Part shown: one piece after another, positions 18,216 through 26,183 of the stretch
How the letters are laid out: each line of letters begins with the position of its first letter
Position numbering within the stretch: the first letter of the stretch is position 1
NCBI GenBank assembly: GCA_016217695.1
Contig: JACRHE010000115.1
Span: forward strand, 1-38,482
Reading direction: 5' to 3'
Length of the DNA: 38,482 nt
DNA from: Nitrospirota bacterium
Lineage (GTDB): Bacteria; Nitrospirota; Thermodesulfovibrionia; Thermodesulfovibrionales; UBA6898
The notes under the pieces: model-generated
Told to the model about the DNA's origin: nothing
Databases searched by the model: none
Seen by the model: the letters and a program-made list of their open reading frames with translations, nothing else
Position numbers and translations under genes: made by a program

Positions 18216-19241
18216 TCAATATTCAGCCTTAAGCTGTCCGCAGGCAGCCAGGATATCGCTGCCCTTGCTCTCACGTATCAGTGCGGTAAGGTCATGCTGC
18301 AGCAGGATCTTCTGAAATTCAAGGACAGCGCTGTCTGACGGCCGTTTAAGGTCACTTCCGGCATGAGGGTTCAGAGGTATGAGATTAACCTTGCAACGGA
18401 GCCCCCTGAGCAGTTGCACAAGCCTGCGGGCATCAGCAGCAGAGCTGTTTTTCCCGTCGATGAGCACATATTCAAAGGTTATCATCCTCCTGGGACTCAG
18501 CGGATATCTTCTGCAGGCCTCAAGCAGAGAGCGGAGCTTATACGTCCTGTTGACTGGCATAAGCTCATCCCGTGTTGCATCCGTGGTCGCGTTCAGAGAG
18601 ACTGCCAGATTCACCTCAGGCGCCTTCTGCGGCAGCAGGAGCATCGCAGGGACAAGTCCTGCAGTTGACAGGGTTATCTTCCTCTTTGAGATGCCTATAA
18701 ACCCTGTGATCCTCCAGAGCGCGTCGACAACCTCCTCAAGATTTGCCAGAGGCTCTCCCATGCCCATGAAGACTATATTGGTTACCCGCTTTGCAGGATG
18801 GAGCATTTTGTTTACGGAGATGACCTGATCCACGATCTCAAAGGCTCTGAGGTTCCTGATAAGACCGAGCCTTCCTGTGAGGCAGAATCTGCAGCCCATT
18901 GCGCATCCCACCTGGGAAGATATGCAGAGGGTAAGGCGGTCTTCGTCAGGTATCAGGACGCTCTCTATGGTATTGCCGTCTTCAAGTGAAAAGAGGAACT
19001 TCCCGGTGCCGTCGGCCGAGCTCAGCCTTTTTGCTGTCTTGAGGCTGCTTATATAGGCAACTCTGCTGAGCGTCTCCCTCAGGTCCTTTGAAAACTCCGT
19101 AATATCACCGAGGTCCTCTGCAAACTTCTGATAGATCCAGTGGAGGAGCTGATCGGCCCTGTAGCGGGGCAGCCCGAGGTCCCTGAAAAAAAGATGTGTC
19201 CCTTCTTTGGAGAGCGATTTAAGATTTGTCTTTCCCGGCAT
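18216..19241 (-). CDS. rlmN: Dual-specificity 23S rRNA / tRNA adenine-C2 methyltransferase
   Basis: 341-residue radical SAM enzyme that methylates C2 of A2503 in 23S rRNA and of A37 in some tRNAs. CAMGCRFCLTGRLG carries the CxxxCxxC cluster ligands. GMGEPLANLEEV and KITLSTAGLVPAM are conserved core motifs, and the C-terminal ILAACGQL holds the second methyl-transfer cysteine. The start MPGKTNLKSLSKEG leads directly into the accessory domain (LGLPRYRADQLLHWIYQK). It starts 16 bases after the FKBP gene ends, so they form an operon. Confidence 0.96.
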   Translation of the reverse strand: MPGKTNLKSLSKEGTHLFFRDLGLPRYRADQLLHWIYQKFAEDLGDITEFSKDLRETLSRVAYISSLKTAKRLSSADGTGKFLFSLEDGNTIESVLIPDEDRLTLCISSQVGCAMGCRFCLTGRLGLIRNLRAFEIVDQVISVNKMLHPAKRVTNIVFMGMGEPLANLEEVVDALWRITGFIGISKRKITLSTAGLVPAMLLLPQKAPEVNLAVSLNATTDATRDELMPVNRTYKLRSLLEACRRYPLSPRRMITFEYVLIDGKNSSAADARRLVQLLRGLRCKVNLIPLNPHAGSDLKRPSDSAVLEFQKILLQHDLTALIRESKGSDILAACGQLKAEY

Positions 19242-19257
19242 TCAGAAGAACTTCTCT

Positions 19258-19686
19258 CTATACTATCTCCTCAAGCGTAACATCGAAAACCAGATCTTTT
19301 CCTGCAAGGGGATGATTGCAATCCAGGGTTACGGTTGAATCAGCCACTCCGACAATCGTGACAACGACTGGCTGGCCGTCTGCCCTGTACATCTGGAACT
19401 GCCGGCCGGTCTCGACCGAAAGGTCCTCAGGAAGCCTGCTTTTGTCATACTCGAATACCCTTTCCTTGTGGTGAGGGCCATATGCCTCTTCCGCCTTCAT
19501 GTTAATAGTCTTTGATTCGCCGAGGCCCATGCCGACAACCCCCTCTTCAAGTCTGGCAAGGAACTCTCCGTCTCCTACCTTGAATTCAAGGGTAGCGCCT
19601 TCCCTGGAGGAGTCAAAGACCGTGCCGTCTTCGAGCTTCCCTGTATAGTGGATCCTTACGGTATCACCTTTTTTAACAATTGTCAT
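19258..19686 (-). CDS. FKBP-type peptidyl-prolyl isomerase, SlyD-like
   Basis: 142 residues. GDTVRIHYTGKLEDGTVFDS and the terminal GKDLVFDVTLEEIV are FKBP core strands. An insert in the flap (EAYGPHHKERVFEYDKSRLP ... VTLDCNHPLAG) is the chaperone domain of SlyD proteins. The His/Cys-rich metal-binding tail of E. coli SlyD is absent. Cytoplasmic folding helper, first gene of an operon with rlmN. Confidence 0.93.
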   Translation of the reverse strand: MTIVKKGDTVRIHYTGKLEDGTVFDSSREGATLEFKVGDGEFLARLEEGVVGMGLGESKTINMKAEEAYGPHHKERVFEYDKSRLPEDLSVETGRQFQMYRADGQPVVVTIVGVADSTVTLDCNHPLAGKDLVFDVTLEEIV

Positions 19687-19870
19687 ACAATACTCCTTAT
19701 TTTTATTGATTGATTATTATACCTGAAGGCGGCTCTGCTTGTCGTATGTAGGGCTCGGCAACGGGTTATGCCTTATAATTTTCATCTGTCTCCCGGTTTA
19801 AAGGATTATTGACGATGTATTCCCGACGCCTGTTCAATTCAGGATCGCTGCGAATAATGCTTTACAGGCG

Positions 19871-20083
19871 TTAAGGAACAGCCACATATTCGGCAAAGGA
19901 GGTAGACTCTGGAATAGGCAGTTTGTCCTCTATCATGCCCTTCACGTGCAATTCAATTGCCTCGTACATGTTCTTCTCCGCCGCTTCACGTGTCGCACCG
20001 GTTGCAACGCACCCCGGCAAATCCGGTGAGTAAGCGGAGTAGTTACCTTCTGCTTTTTCAATCACGATCAGAAATCGATGCAT
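19871..20083 (-). CDS. hicB: HicB-type antitoxin
   Basis: 70 residues. FLIVIEKAEGNYSAYSPDLP and GCVATGATREAAEKNMYEAI are the partial RNase H-like HicB fold; it ends soon after (FAEYVAVP) with no DNA-binding tail, so autoregulation may need another factor. Its ATG shares a base with the hicA stop (TAATG). It neutralises HicA in this family. Confidence 0.9.
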   Translation of the reverse strand: MHRFLIVIEKAEGNYSAYSPDLPGCVATGATREAAEKNMYEAIELHVKGMIEDKLPIPESTSFAEYVAVP

Positions 20084-20277
20084 TATTTCACCTCCTTGAG
20101 TCGCGCTTGCTTCAAAATACTGTTCAGCGTGCCGGGTGCCAAGTCGTCATTTGGATGTCCTGCTATTGTCACCCTGCCCGGTTTTGACGAATGTTTATAC
20201 TGCCGGTGACTGCCTTTTGTGTCCACCTGATACCACCCGTCAGCCTCAATCTGCTTTATAATATCACGCACCTTCAT
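20083..20277 (-). CDS. hicA: HicA-type mRNA interferase toxin
   Basis: 64 residues. MKVRDIIKQIEADGWYQVDT and KGSHRQYKHSSKPGRVTIAG form the dsRBD-like HicA fold with the catalytic His in GSHRQY; GTLNSILKQARLK closes it. Length is typical. GGAGGAG nine bases upstream is the ribosome binding site and comes from the very end of a clipped DUF3800 frame. Confidence 0.92.
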   Translation of the reverse strand: MKVRDIIKQIEADGWYQVDTKGSHRQYKHSSKPGRVTIAGHPNDDLAPGTLNSILKQARLKEVK

Positions 20278-20283
20278 CTTGTT

Positions 20284-20406
20284 TCACTCCTCCACAACCT
20301 GCCTATCCGCCTCTTCAGGGCACCATATGCAGCCGATGACCATGATCGGCTGTCTGTCATGCTCAAGGTGGCAGTTCTCATCACAGTAGATATTATATTC
20401 AGTCAT
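20284..20406 (-). pseudogene. 5' remnant of a DUF3800 gene
   Basis: 40 codons reading MTEYNIYCDENCHLEHDRQP then IMVIGCIWCPEE, the usual start of DUF3800 proteins (typically YCDES.H). It stops at codon 41, where the family normally has over 200 residues. The ATG overlaps the stop of the preceding remnant as ATGA. Its last codons supply the hicA ribosome binding site. This looks like a deletion scar. Confidence 0.65.
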
Positions 20407-20573
20407 GGTTTATTGCCGTCCCCTCCTTTGCCGGTTTCCTGTTCGCACTCATTCCGGCTCGTCCGGCATCCTTCTGAACAAGGCAGGTCAGCGACAAGTG
20501 AGATATTAAACGCACCGTATCTGTCGAGGGCTTTGGTGGAAACTTCGAATATGTCCGAAAAGTTTAAGTGCAT
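20403..20573 (-). pseudogene. 5' remnant of a YGAFNISL-type island gene
   Basis: 56 codons. MHLNFSDIFEVSTKALDRYG and AFNISLVADLP match the start of a family whose intact members continue with a LFIDPFLLF-type motif. Here the sequence turns into unrelated CSEGCRTSRNECEQ and stops. The family is often found beside DUF3800 genes in defence islands, and here its remnant directly precedes one. The identification rests on memory of the family pattern. Confidence 0.5.
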
Positions 20574-20587
20574 TATCGTGCTTGATC

Positions 20588-21157
20588 CTATGGTCGTGCC
20601 GTCCGCTTCAGCTCTCTATATCGGTGCAAGGCAGCCGCTTGTAGTGTGCTGTCTGCTGAAAGCTTCTCAATAAAGGCATTGACTGAACTCCTGAGCGCAT
20701 CAAATAAATTCAAGAGGCCAAGATTTATTGTGCCCTTGGCTTCGGATATAGTCCGATTGTCAGCCCACATAGTTGCTTCAAAGAGATTCCAGTTATGGGC
20801 AATAGAATTGCGATATAACTTATAGATGCGTTCTGCGAAAGGCTGATACTCGGAAGGGAAAAAAGACTGCACATAAGTCCTGTATCGGTCACCAACCGTA
20901 CTGGAGTTATAAGCATAAGCAGCTATGGCGTCGATAGCACATAAGATAGAGAGTGCTACAACATGACCCTTGTGAATCACATTAGGGGGATTGCCTATCA
21001 CATTCCCAATCTCGGCAAGCAGAGACTCATTGAATATCGTTCCAAGTGTGGCCCTGAATTCCTCATTAAATGATTCAGGCGGTTCCGGCCATGTGCTCGG
21101 CTGCCAGGCATAGAAGCTTTGCTTTCGCATGGTATCAGGTGAAGTGGGGTATTTCAT
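20588..21157 (-). CDS. Putative HEPN-like protein with RxxxxH motif
   Basis: 189 residues, all-helical in appearance. LYRNSIAHNWNLFEAT near residue 112 contains R-NSIA-H, the RxxxxH pattern of HEPN ribonucleases, at the end of a helix. No membrane segment or other domain is visible. It overlaps the 332-residue gene as ATGA and ends a coupled cassette that contains a nucleotidyltransferase, the common partner of HEPN toxins. Function as an RNase or abortive-infection effector is inference. The motif can also occur in non-catalytic HEPN proteins. Confidence 0.65.
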   Translation of the reverse strand: MKYPTSPDTMRKQSFYAWQPSTWPEPPESFNEEFRATLGTIFNESLLAEIGNVIGNPPNVIHKGHVVALSILCAIDAIAAYAYNSSTVGDRYRTYVQSFFPSEYQPFAERIYKLYRNSIAHNWNLFEATMWADNRTISEAKGTINLGLLNLFDALRSSVNAFIEKLSADSTLQAAALHRYRELKRTARP

Positions 21158-22152
21158 CTGCCAGAATAGCCCTCGTCAGCAGATAATTCTAACGTTTTTA
21201 CTTTCAGTGAAGTTATTTTCCCTGCCTTATCTCTCTTTGCCGACCCAGCCAGTCTCACCCTATCGCCAAGCGCAGCCTTTGCTTCCTCAAGCATTTCGTC
21301 ACTGACAGAACAGTGAAGAGGCTGTTCATTGTTCGGGCGTTCCCTGAGATAGAATTTTTTGGAGTCAAGGTCAATTTCTCTGATTGTCCCGACAGCTTCT
21401 ATATATTCTGCTCCGGGTTCCTTTGCTATTGCATTGCGCAAACGTAAGCGGGCGCCCTTCGTAAGAAGTGGGACTTCCCCCGCGTGAACAAGATTACCAG
21501 AAAACTCAATAGTTTCAACCGGCAGCTTATTTGAAGGTGCCATATTCATTACCTGCCGGAGAATATAGTCCCTGAATGGCGAATCTGAAATTGAAGCAGG
21601 CAGTGTAGAAGGCCTCTCAGATGCCGAAGCCCATGAGGCAACTTCCATAAAGGTATCGATAGCCTTCATGACCGGATCTTCGTGTGAATCAAACATGCTG
21701 ATCTGACGATCAGGTGGAAGGCCCAATCCGACGCGCAAACTGCCAGTCTTCAACCCTATGATTACCAAGTCGGAGGAACGCTCCACATCTTTGCTAATTC
21801 CACCTTTTCGATAAGGCAATTCACCCTTCATTATGGACGTAATAGATCGAATGCTCTTCCGGAAATTTTCGATTGTGCTTGTGAGTATAGAGGCAGATGC
21901 TGAACCTAAATGAAGTGACGGTCCTATCAGCCTCAGCCATACACCCTGAAGTTTATCCTGATATGACTTGACTCCTATATATTCATCAATCTGAGAACGC
22001 AATTCTATAATATGGTCAACATATGCCTCTGCCATTAAATGAAAACGCTCGGGATTGATGGGATAGACTTCTCGCTGCAGTGATATTAAGTCGTCTTCAA
22101 GCCGATTAAGCGCTTCACGAGTCTGCGTTAATTGCCTGTCGTTTAAAATCAT
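21154..22152 (-). CDS. Unknown island protein with OB/SH3-like C-terminus
   Basis: 332 residues that I do not assign to a named family. MILNDRQLTQTREALNRLED and LMAEAYVDHIIELRSQIDEY form a helical N-terminal part resembling the start of some toxin/antitoxin-type regulators. The middle has LGLPPDRQISMFDSHEDP. The C-terminal 110 residues are beta-rich (VGTIREIDLDSKKFYLRER, DRVRLAGSAKRDKAGKITS) and look like an SH3 or OB barrel. ATGA overlaps link it to the genes on both sides. Confidence 0.7.
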   Translation of the reverse strand: MILNDRQLTQTREALNRLEDDLISLQREVYPINPERFHLMAEAYVDHIIELRSQIDEYIGVKSYQDKLQGVWLRLIGPSLHLGSASASILTSTIENFRKSIRSITSIMKGELPYRKGGISKDVERSSDLVIIGLKTGSLRVGLGLPPDRQISMFDSHEDPVMKAIDTFMEVASWASASERPSTLPASISDSPFRDYILRQVMNMAPSNKLPVETIEFSGNLVHAGEVPLLTKGARLRLRNAIAKEPGAEYIEAVGTIREIDLDSKKFYLRERPNNEQPLHCSVSDEMLEEAKAALGDRVRLAGSAKRDKAGKITSLKVKTLELSADEGYSGR

Positions 22153-22595
22153 AGTTTTATCCTAAGCAGCCCCTTTGTAAGTTCAGGATTCTCCTTAACA
22201 CAATGAAAGAACCGAAGCCGATTATTAAATCGCTCTGATCCCACTTTCTCAACAAACACATCGAAGCCATATTTGCGTTTCACGGCCCTATTGGATGCCA
22301 GAGTGTACTCATACGGATTAACAGGGGCTGAATAATCAAGCTCTTGCTCAAGTGCCAAGATTAAATCGATATCGCCGGGATCATCCTTCTGGGTAACATA
22401 GCTTCCGTCTATGAGCAACTCAGTGCCGAGACCAGTTCGTTGCAACTCTTGAATGTATTCCTTCAATTTTCTTGTTAAGTTTATGCGACAATCTGTACGC
22501 TGAAATCTGCCAAATACGCCTTCCATTTCTTCAAAAGTACAGTCATGAATACTGTTCGGCAGCAGTCCATCTTCTGTGAATTCAGGTATTGGCAT
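22149..22595 (-). CDS. Minimal nucleotidyltransferase (DUF6932-like)
   Basis: 148 residues. ELLIDGSYVTQKDDPGDIDL has the GS-x(n)-DxD signature of the polymerase beta-type nucleotidyltransferase fold, with DID at about residues 76-78 as metal ligands. The rest, such as NRAVKRKYGFDVFVEKVGSE, has the third-strand Asp. Proteins of this group in toxin-antitoxin pairs transfer nucleotides to a HEPN partner. It sits 23 bases after the helicase stop and overlaps the next gene as ATGA. Confidence 0.75.
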   Translation of the reverse strand: MPIPEFTEDGLLPNSIHDCTFEEMEGVFGRFQRTDCRINLTRKLKEYIQELQRTGLGTELLIDGSYVTQKDDPGDIDLILALEQELDYSAPVNPYEYTLASNRAVKRKYGFDVFVEKVGSERFNNRLRFFHCVKENPELTKGLLRIKL

Positions 22596-22618
22596 TATGC
22601 GTCTTGTACAATCTTACG

Positions 22619-25165
22619 TTAAGCACCTTTAATGAGATGCTCAAATTCCTTATACGTCTTTTGAGCACCAAAAAGCTGACGGACGACCTGAACATTATCG
22701 CCCTTCTCATTCAATACCGCACCTATGTTTTTCCACTCCGTTGGTCTACCATTCCTAGAAACGCTCTGTCCGGTAATAAGCGCTGCCATTTTATCTGCAA
22801 GCTCTCGGCTAATTCCCACGGCTTTTTTCGTATACAAAAATTCTTCACCTGTCATTGTTAAGACCGTGGCTTCTTTTTCATGGGTTACCCTCATGGGGTA
22901 TGGCATTGAAAACTCGTCTATTAAGCTCAATTCTTCATGCTCAGACCATCTTGCTAATACAAAAAAAGTCTCACAGTCAGTCAATAAATTTGATTGTATA
23001 CTGGAATATGAAACAATAAGCGACAATTTTGCTCGAGTCATTGCAACATAAAACTTACATATCTCACGATACCATTCCGCAGGAGGGGACACAGGATTCG
23101 GAATCACATCATCGTTACAATTAAGAATTGCCATTACATCGAATTCAAAACCCTTGGTCTGCTCGAGATCCGAGAGAAATATATTGTTGTTATCGATACT
23201 TGTATTGCCGTCCAACACAGGTAGGCCAAGTCTCTCTCCTATAACTTTAAGGTCATTAACAGAGTACCCGCACAGGGCAATGCATGCCTTCTGATGCTGA
23301 TTGAGATTCTTTTTTAAATAGTTATAGCATGATCCAAATTCAGCATCCAGCGAATCAGCCTCCAGAATCAAGGGCTTGGGTGAAGAGAAATTAGCATATT
23401 CAGGTTCAAGTATTTCAAAATCTTCGCTCTTAAGCTTTTCGAAGTCAACATTTTTCTGGAGAATAGCATGTGCCGCGCCAAGTATTTCGCGGCTATTTCG
23501 ATAATTTTTGCGTATAGATAATGAGCGGCCGGCGACCGAAATCCCAGCCTGCGACAATTTGTGATGCTTCGAATAAACCTGTTGCGCAACGTCACCGCAC
23601 AAGAAAAGGTCATTTTCCTGATCCAATACCAGACGTCTAATAATTTTTAATTCGAGTGTGCCAAAATCTTGAACCTCATCAACCAAAATAGATCTATACA
23701 GTGGTTTTAGCTGCCGCACATGGTGATACAAGGCGTTCGACAACCCTATGTAATCAGTAACGCCGACGAACTCCATCATATCCTCCCAGGCCTTTAGTCC
23801 TTTAAGAATATGTTTGCGAAAATCCTGTGTAAATGGTTCTGATCTTCCTTCACGATCTATGTCTAAATAGTCGTTTCGTTCCTTCTCAGAGAAAGTACTT
23901 CTTATCCAGTCGAACTCCTGTCTTATATAGTCCTTAGGAAAAATACCTCTGACCAGAAGCGACCTATTGACGGAAGCAAGAACTCTAGCGTCATGATTAT
24001 TATTATGACCTTCAAAAAACTCATCCCAGACCTCATCGACATGCTCATTTAGCTTCCAAGTTATATCGTTGTATAGCTTTTGATTAGCAGGCTCATATTT
24101 GAGAAGTTGCTGTTGACAAAACTTCCAGAAAGAATAGACTTCAATGCGGCTACGAATTCCATCCATACAGACATAGTTCATTAGAGTTTCGATTAGATTC
24201 GCCAGTGAGGGATTGAGAGTAAGTACGAGAATCTTTTGATCCGGATATTGTTCAGCAAGATATACAGCACGTTTAACAATAATACAGGTTTTCCCCGAGC
24301 CGCTGACCCCCACAAGCTTGGCAGCACCATTAAAGTTTCGCTCAACAATCTTACGCTGATCAGGATGCATGAAGAGCATCCATCTCTGGAAGGGAGCAGT
24401 TTTAACAAAATGTTCAAATAAGTCAGGGGGCAAATCATCTATATTTATAAAGCTGTCACCAGCTTCGATCTGATTAATGACGTCAGGAGCCGCGGAAGAT
24501 ACAGGAACAAGACTTTCAAGATACATTTCTATACTTCTCTTTGCTCCGTCTATGTCATCATTCCGCAATTTGCAAAAGACATCAAAGAACAATATTTTCT
24601 TTTCTTCATCGGGAATCTCAGCAGCAATTTGTTCAATTTCATCTTCCGTAGCAGTAGATTTAAGTGCAGTAAACTTATTAAGTAGCGACCAAGGAACATC
24701 GGTTGATATCTTATTAAGATGTCTTTCAGATATCTTCTTTATTAATAACTCGGTTGATCGTCCAACATCGGTATTGATTCTTCTATCTTCGACAGTGATA
24801 TCTTCCGAACAAAAAACCTCAGTAAGTTGATTCTTTTCATTTAGAGTTAGGCTTAGTCCGCGATTTTTATCAAGCCATGAATCAGTATCAGCATGTATGC
24901 CGGCAAAGCAAAGCACATGAAGACCATTATCACAAATAGTTACAAGCCTGCAACCACCACCCAATTCATATTTCAAGCAGTGCTTAATTCGAGATTCTCC
25001 ATGATCAGTCAGGCTAAGGCCCTGCATGGGGTCTGAATCCACTAATTTCTTGTCTATTTTCCCCAACACGGCGTAGACCTTATCTGCCGCCTTTTGATAA
25101 ATACCACTTTTTTGATATAGAACAGCTACAGCATCGCGAAAATCCTCATAGATAAAGTATTTCAT
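22619..25165 (-). CDS. UvrD-type SF1 helicase with possible RelE-like N-terminus
   Basis: 848 residues. Helicase motifs in order: Walker A GVSGSGKTC near 288, LTLNPSLANL, Walker B LVDEVQDFG near 495, motif III GDVAQQVY, motif IV RKNYRNSREIL, FDVMAILNC and motif VI FYVAMTRAKLSLIV near 735. This is the UvrD/Rep superfamily 1A. The first 110 residues (YQKAADKVYAVL, LTDHGESRIKHCLKYELGG, FAGIHADTDSWLDKNRGL) read like a RelE/ParE-type fold, an inference from pattern. The gene is AT-richer than its neighbours. It overlaps the 79-residue gene upstream as ATGA and leads the NTase-HEPN genes. Confidence 0.88.
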   Translation of the reverse strand: MKYFIYEDFRDAVAVLYQKSGIYQKAADKVYAVLGKIDKKLVDSDPMQGLSLTDHGESRIKHCLKYELGGGCRLVTICDNGLHVLCFAGIHADTDSWLDKNRGLSLTLNEKNQLTEVFCSEDITVEDRRINTDVGRSTELLIKKISERHLNKISTDVPWSLLNKFTALKSTATEDEIEQIAAEIPDEEKKILFFDVFCKLRNDDIDGAKRSIEMYLESLVPVSSAAPDVINQIEAGDSFINIDDLPPDLFEHFVKTAPFQRWMLFMHPDQRKIVERNFNGAAKLVGVSGSGKTCIIVKRAVYLAEQYPDQKILVLTLNPSLANLIETLMNYVCMDGIRSRIEVYSFWKFCQQQLLKYEPANQKLYNDITWKLNEHVDEVWDEFFEGHNNNHDARVLASVNRSLLVRGIFPKDYIRQEFDWIRSTFSEKERNDYLDIDREGRSEPFTQDFRKHILKGLKAWEDMMEFVGVTDYIGLSNALYHHVRQLKPLYRSILVDEVQDFGTLELKIIRRLVLDQENDLFLCGDVAQQVYSKHHKLSQAGISVAGRSLSIRKNYRNSREILGAAHAILQKNVDFEKLKSEDFEILEPEYANFSSPKPLILEADSLDAEFGSCYNYLKKNLNQHQKACIALCGYSVNDLKVIGERLGLPVLDGNTSIDNNNIFLSDLEQTKGFEFDVMAILNCNDDVIPNPVSPPAEWYREICKFYVAMTRAKLSLIVSYSSIQSNLLTDCETFFVLARWSEHEELSLIDEFSMPYPMRVTHEKEATVLTMTGEEFLYTKKAVGISRELADKMAALITGQSVSRNGRPTEWKNIGAVLNEKGDNVQVVRQLFGAQKTYKEFEHLIKGA

Positions 25166-25401
25166 TTGCGCCTCAGAAAGTTATATTTTCGTTCCAAGAT
25201 ATCCTGTCGAAGCAACCCGTTTAAAACGGACTTGAATGACTCCTGAATTGCAGAACCTGTACGGCGAATGCCAAGATGACGCGCGACAGTCTTAATTGCT
25301 TCATCTTGATTCCACCAGGCTGAACCCATTGTCGTGAGTAAATAATCTTTCAATAGGTCGCGAGGGTAGTCCTTTATTGTTCTGCAATCCAGTTTCAGCA
25401 T
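25162..25401 (-). CDS. Small winged-helix-like protein of the island cassette
   Basis: 79 residues. Residues 31-70 (DEAIKTVARHLGIRRTGSAI ... LNGLLRQDIL) form a helical pattern with RTG-x-x-I, typical of winged-helix tails seen in helicase-associated and restriction proteins. It is coupled to the helicase by an ATGA overlap, so it is probably translated with it. Residues 43-69 align with the tail of the next ORF upstream. Confidence 0.65.
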   Translation of the reverse strand: MLKLDCRTIKDYPRDLLKDYLLTTMGSAWWNQDEAIKTVARHLGIRRTGSAIQESFKSVLNGLLRQDILERKYNFLRRK

Positions 25402-25413
25402 GCCATTTTCATT

Positions 25414-25707
25414 CTATAGTATTCCTCTTCTCACGGCAGCGATTAGATCCCCACCCAGCGTCTCCTTTATGCGAGGACCGGTGCGCTCAAAACCTATTGC
25501 CCGTAACGTCCCGAACTGCTTCAAAAGGTTGCGCCCCAACTCTACAGCGTTTGTACCTTCAAACCCTACTCTGATCAAAATGGCAAGCAACTCAGCATCC
25601 GTAAGCGCATTTGTCCCCCGGCTGAGCAGCCGTTCGCGCGGCCGCTCATCTTCGGGCCACGTGACAATTCCTTTGGAAGCTTTCTTCGCTTTAGTGTCCA
25701 TAAGCAA
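25414..25707 (-). pseudogene. Truncated RadC N-terminus fused to winged-helix tail
   Basis: 97 residues. Residues 1-68 ([45 protein letters not shown]) are the N-terminal UPF0758/RadC region. The JAB/MPN metallopeptidase-like domain, about 130 further residues, is missing. Residues 69-97 ([20 protein letters not shown] then IAAVRRGIL) do not continue RadC but resemble residues 43-69 of the following gene (LGIRRTGSAIQESF). The junction looks like a deletion fusion. It may still be translated, but a RadC function is not expected. It ends 12 bases before the 79-residue gene. Confidence 0.65.
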
Positions 25708-25728
25708 AAGATGTCAGATATTATTAAA

Positions 25729-25938
25729 TCATTGCAAAAAAATAACCCCGCCAGAGGCCCAAGGGCTGATCCGACGGGGAGCAGATAACATACAAATATT
25801 CGATGTCTTAAAATAAATTACTTTGATGATTTTATCAAGGGGAAACGTAGAACCAACATGAATCTTATCCTTGAGAAAATCCCCGATTATTCCCCTCCCC
25901 TGGTTATCACGGATCGAAGAAGAGAGTTCAAGGGCCAT
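25729..25938 (-). pseudogene. Possible helicase/PLD-type gene remnant
   Basis: 69 codons. The N-terminal LSSSIRDNQGRGIIGDFLKD resembles the start of island helicases with a phospholipase D-type domain, but the similarity lasts about 30 residues and the frame then runs through a terminator hairpin. GAGGGG lies about 10 bases upstream. Low confidence; it could be chance. Confidence 0.25.
25735..25779 (-). terminator. Terminator at the island edge
   Basis: On the minus strand CCCCG and CGGGG close a stem holding an inner GCCC-TT-GGGC hairpin, followed by a T-run (TTATTTTTTT). It would end transcription entering the island from the 26-kb side, so the RadC-like ORF probably uses its own promoter. 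From 25939 to 26122 I see no gene. Confidence 0.65.
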
Positions 25939-26122
25939 AGGAAATTGCCCCTCTTTTTACAGCCCCTTTATGCTGACAATGTTTATCCATAACCTCGCAA
26001 TGAATAACCAATTTTATACTAAAGAGATTCTTTTTTACAGCCTCGGCTGTGTCCAGATCAGAAAAGTCATTGAAGCGCTTTAAAGCGGCTCAGAAAAGTA
26101 CTGGCGGCGGAGCTTAAAATAG

Positions 26123-26154
26123 AAAAGGGGAGCGGATCACTCCGCTCCCCTTTT
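26123..26154 (-). terminator. Rho-independent terminator of the Spy-like gene
   Basis: A perfect 14-bp inverted repeat, AAAAGGGGAGCGGA, with a four-base loop, 30 bases past the stop. TTTTCTATTTT follows on the minus strand. Confidence 0.92.
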
Positions 26155-26183
26155 CGGAACAAAATTGCTGCACAGCAGTGAGA

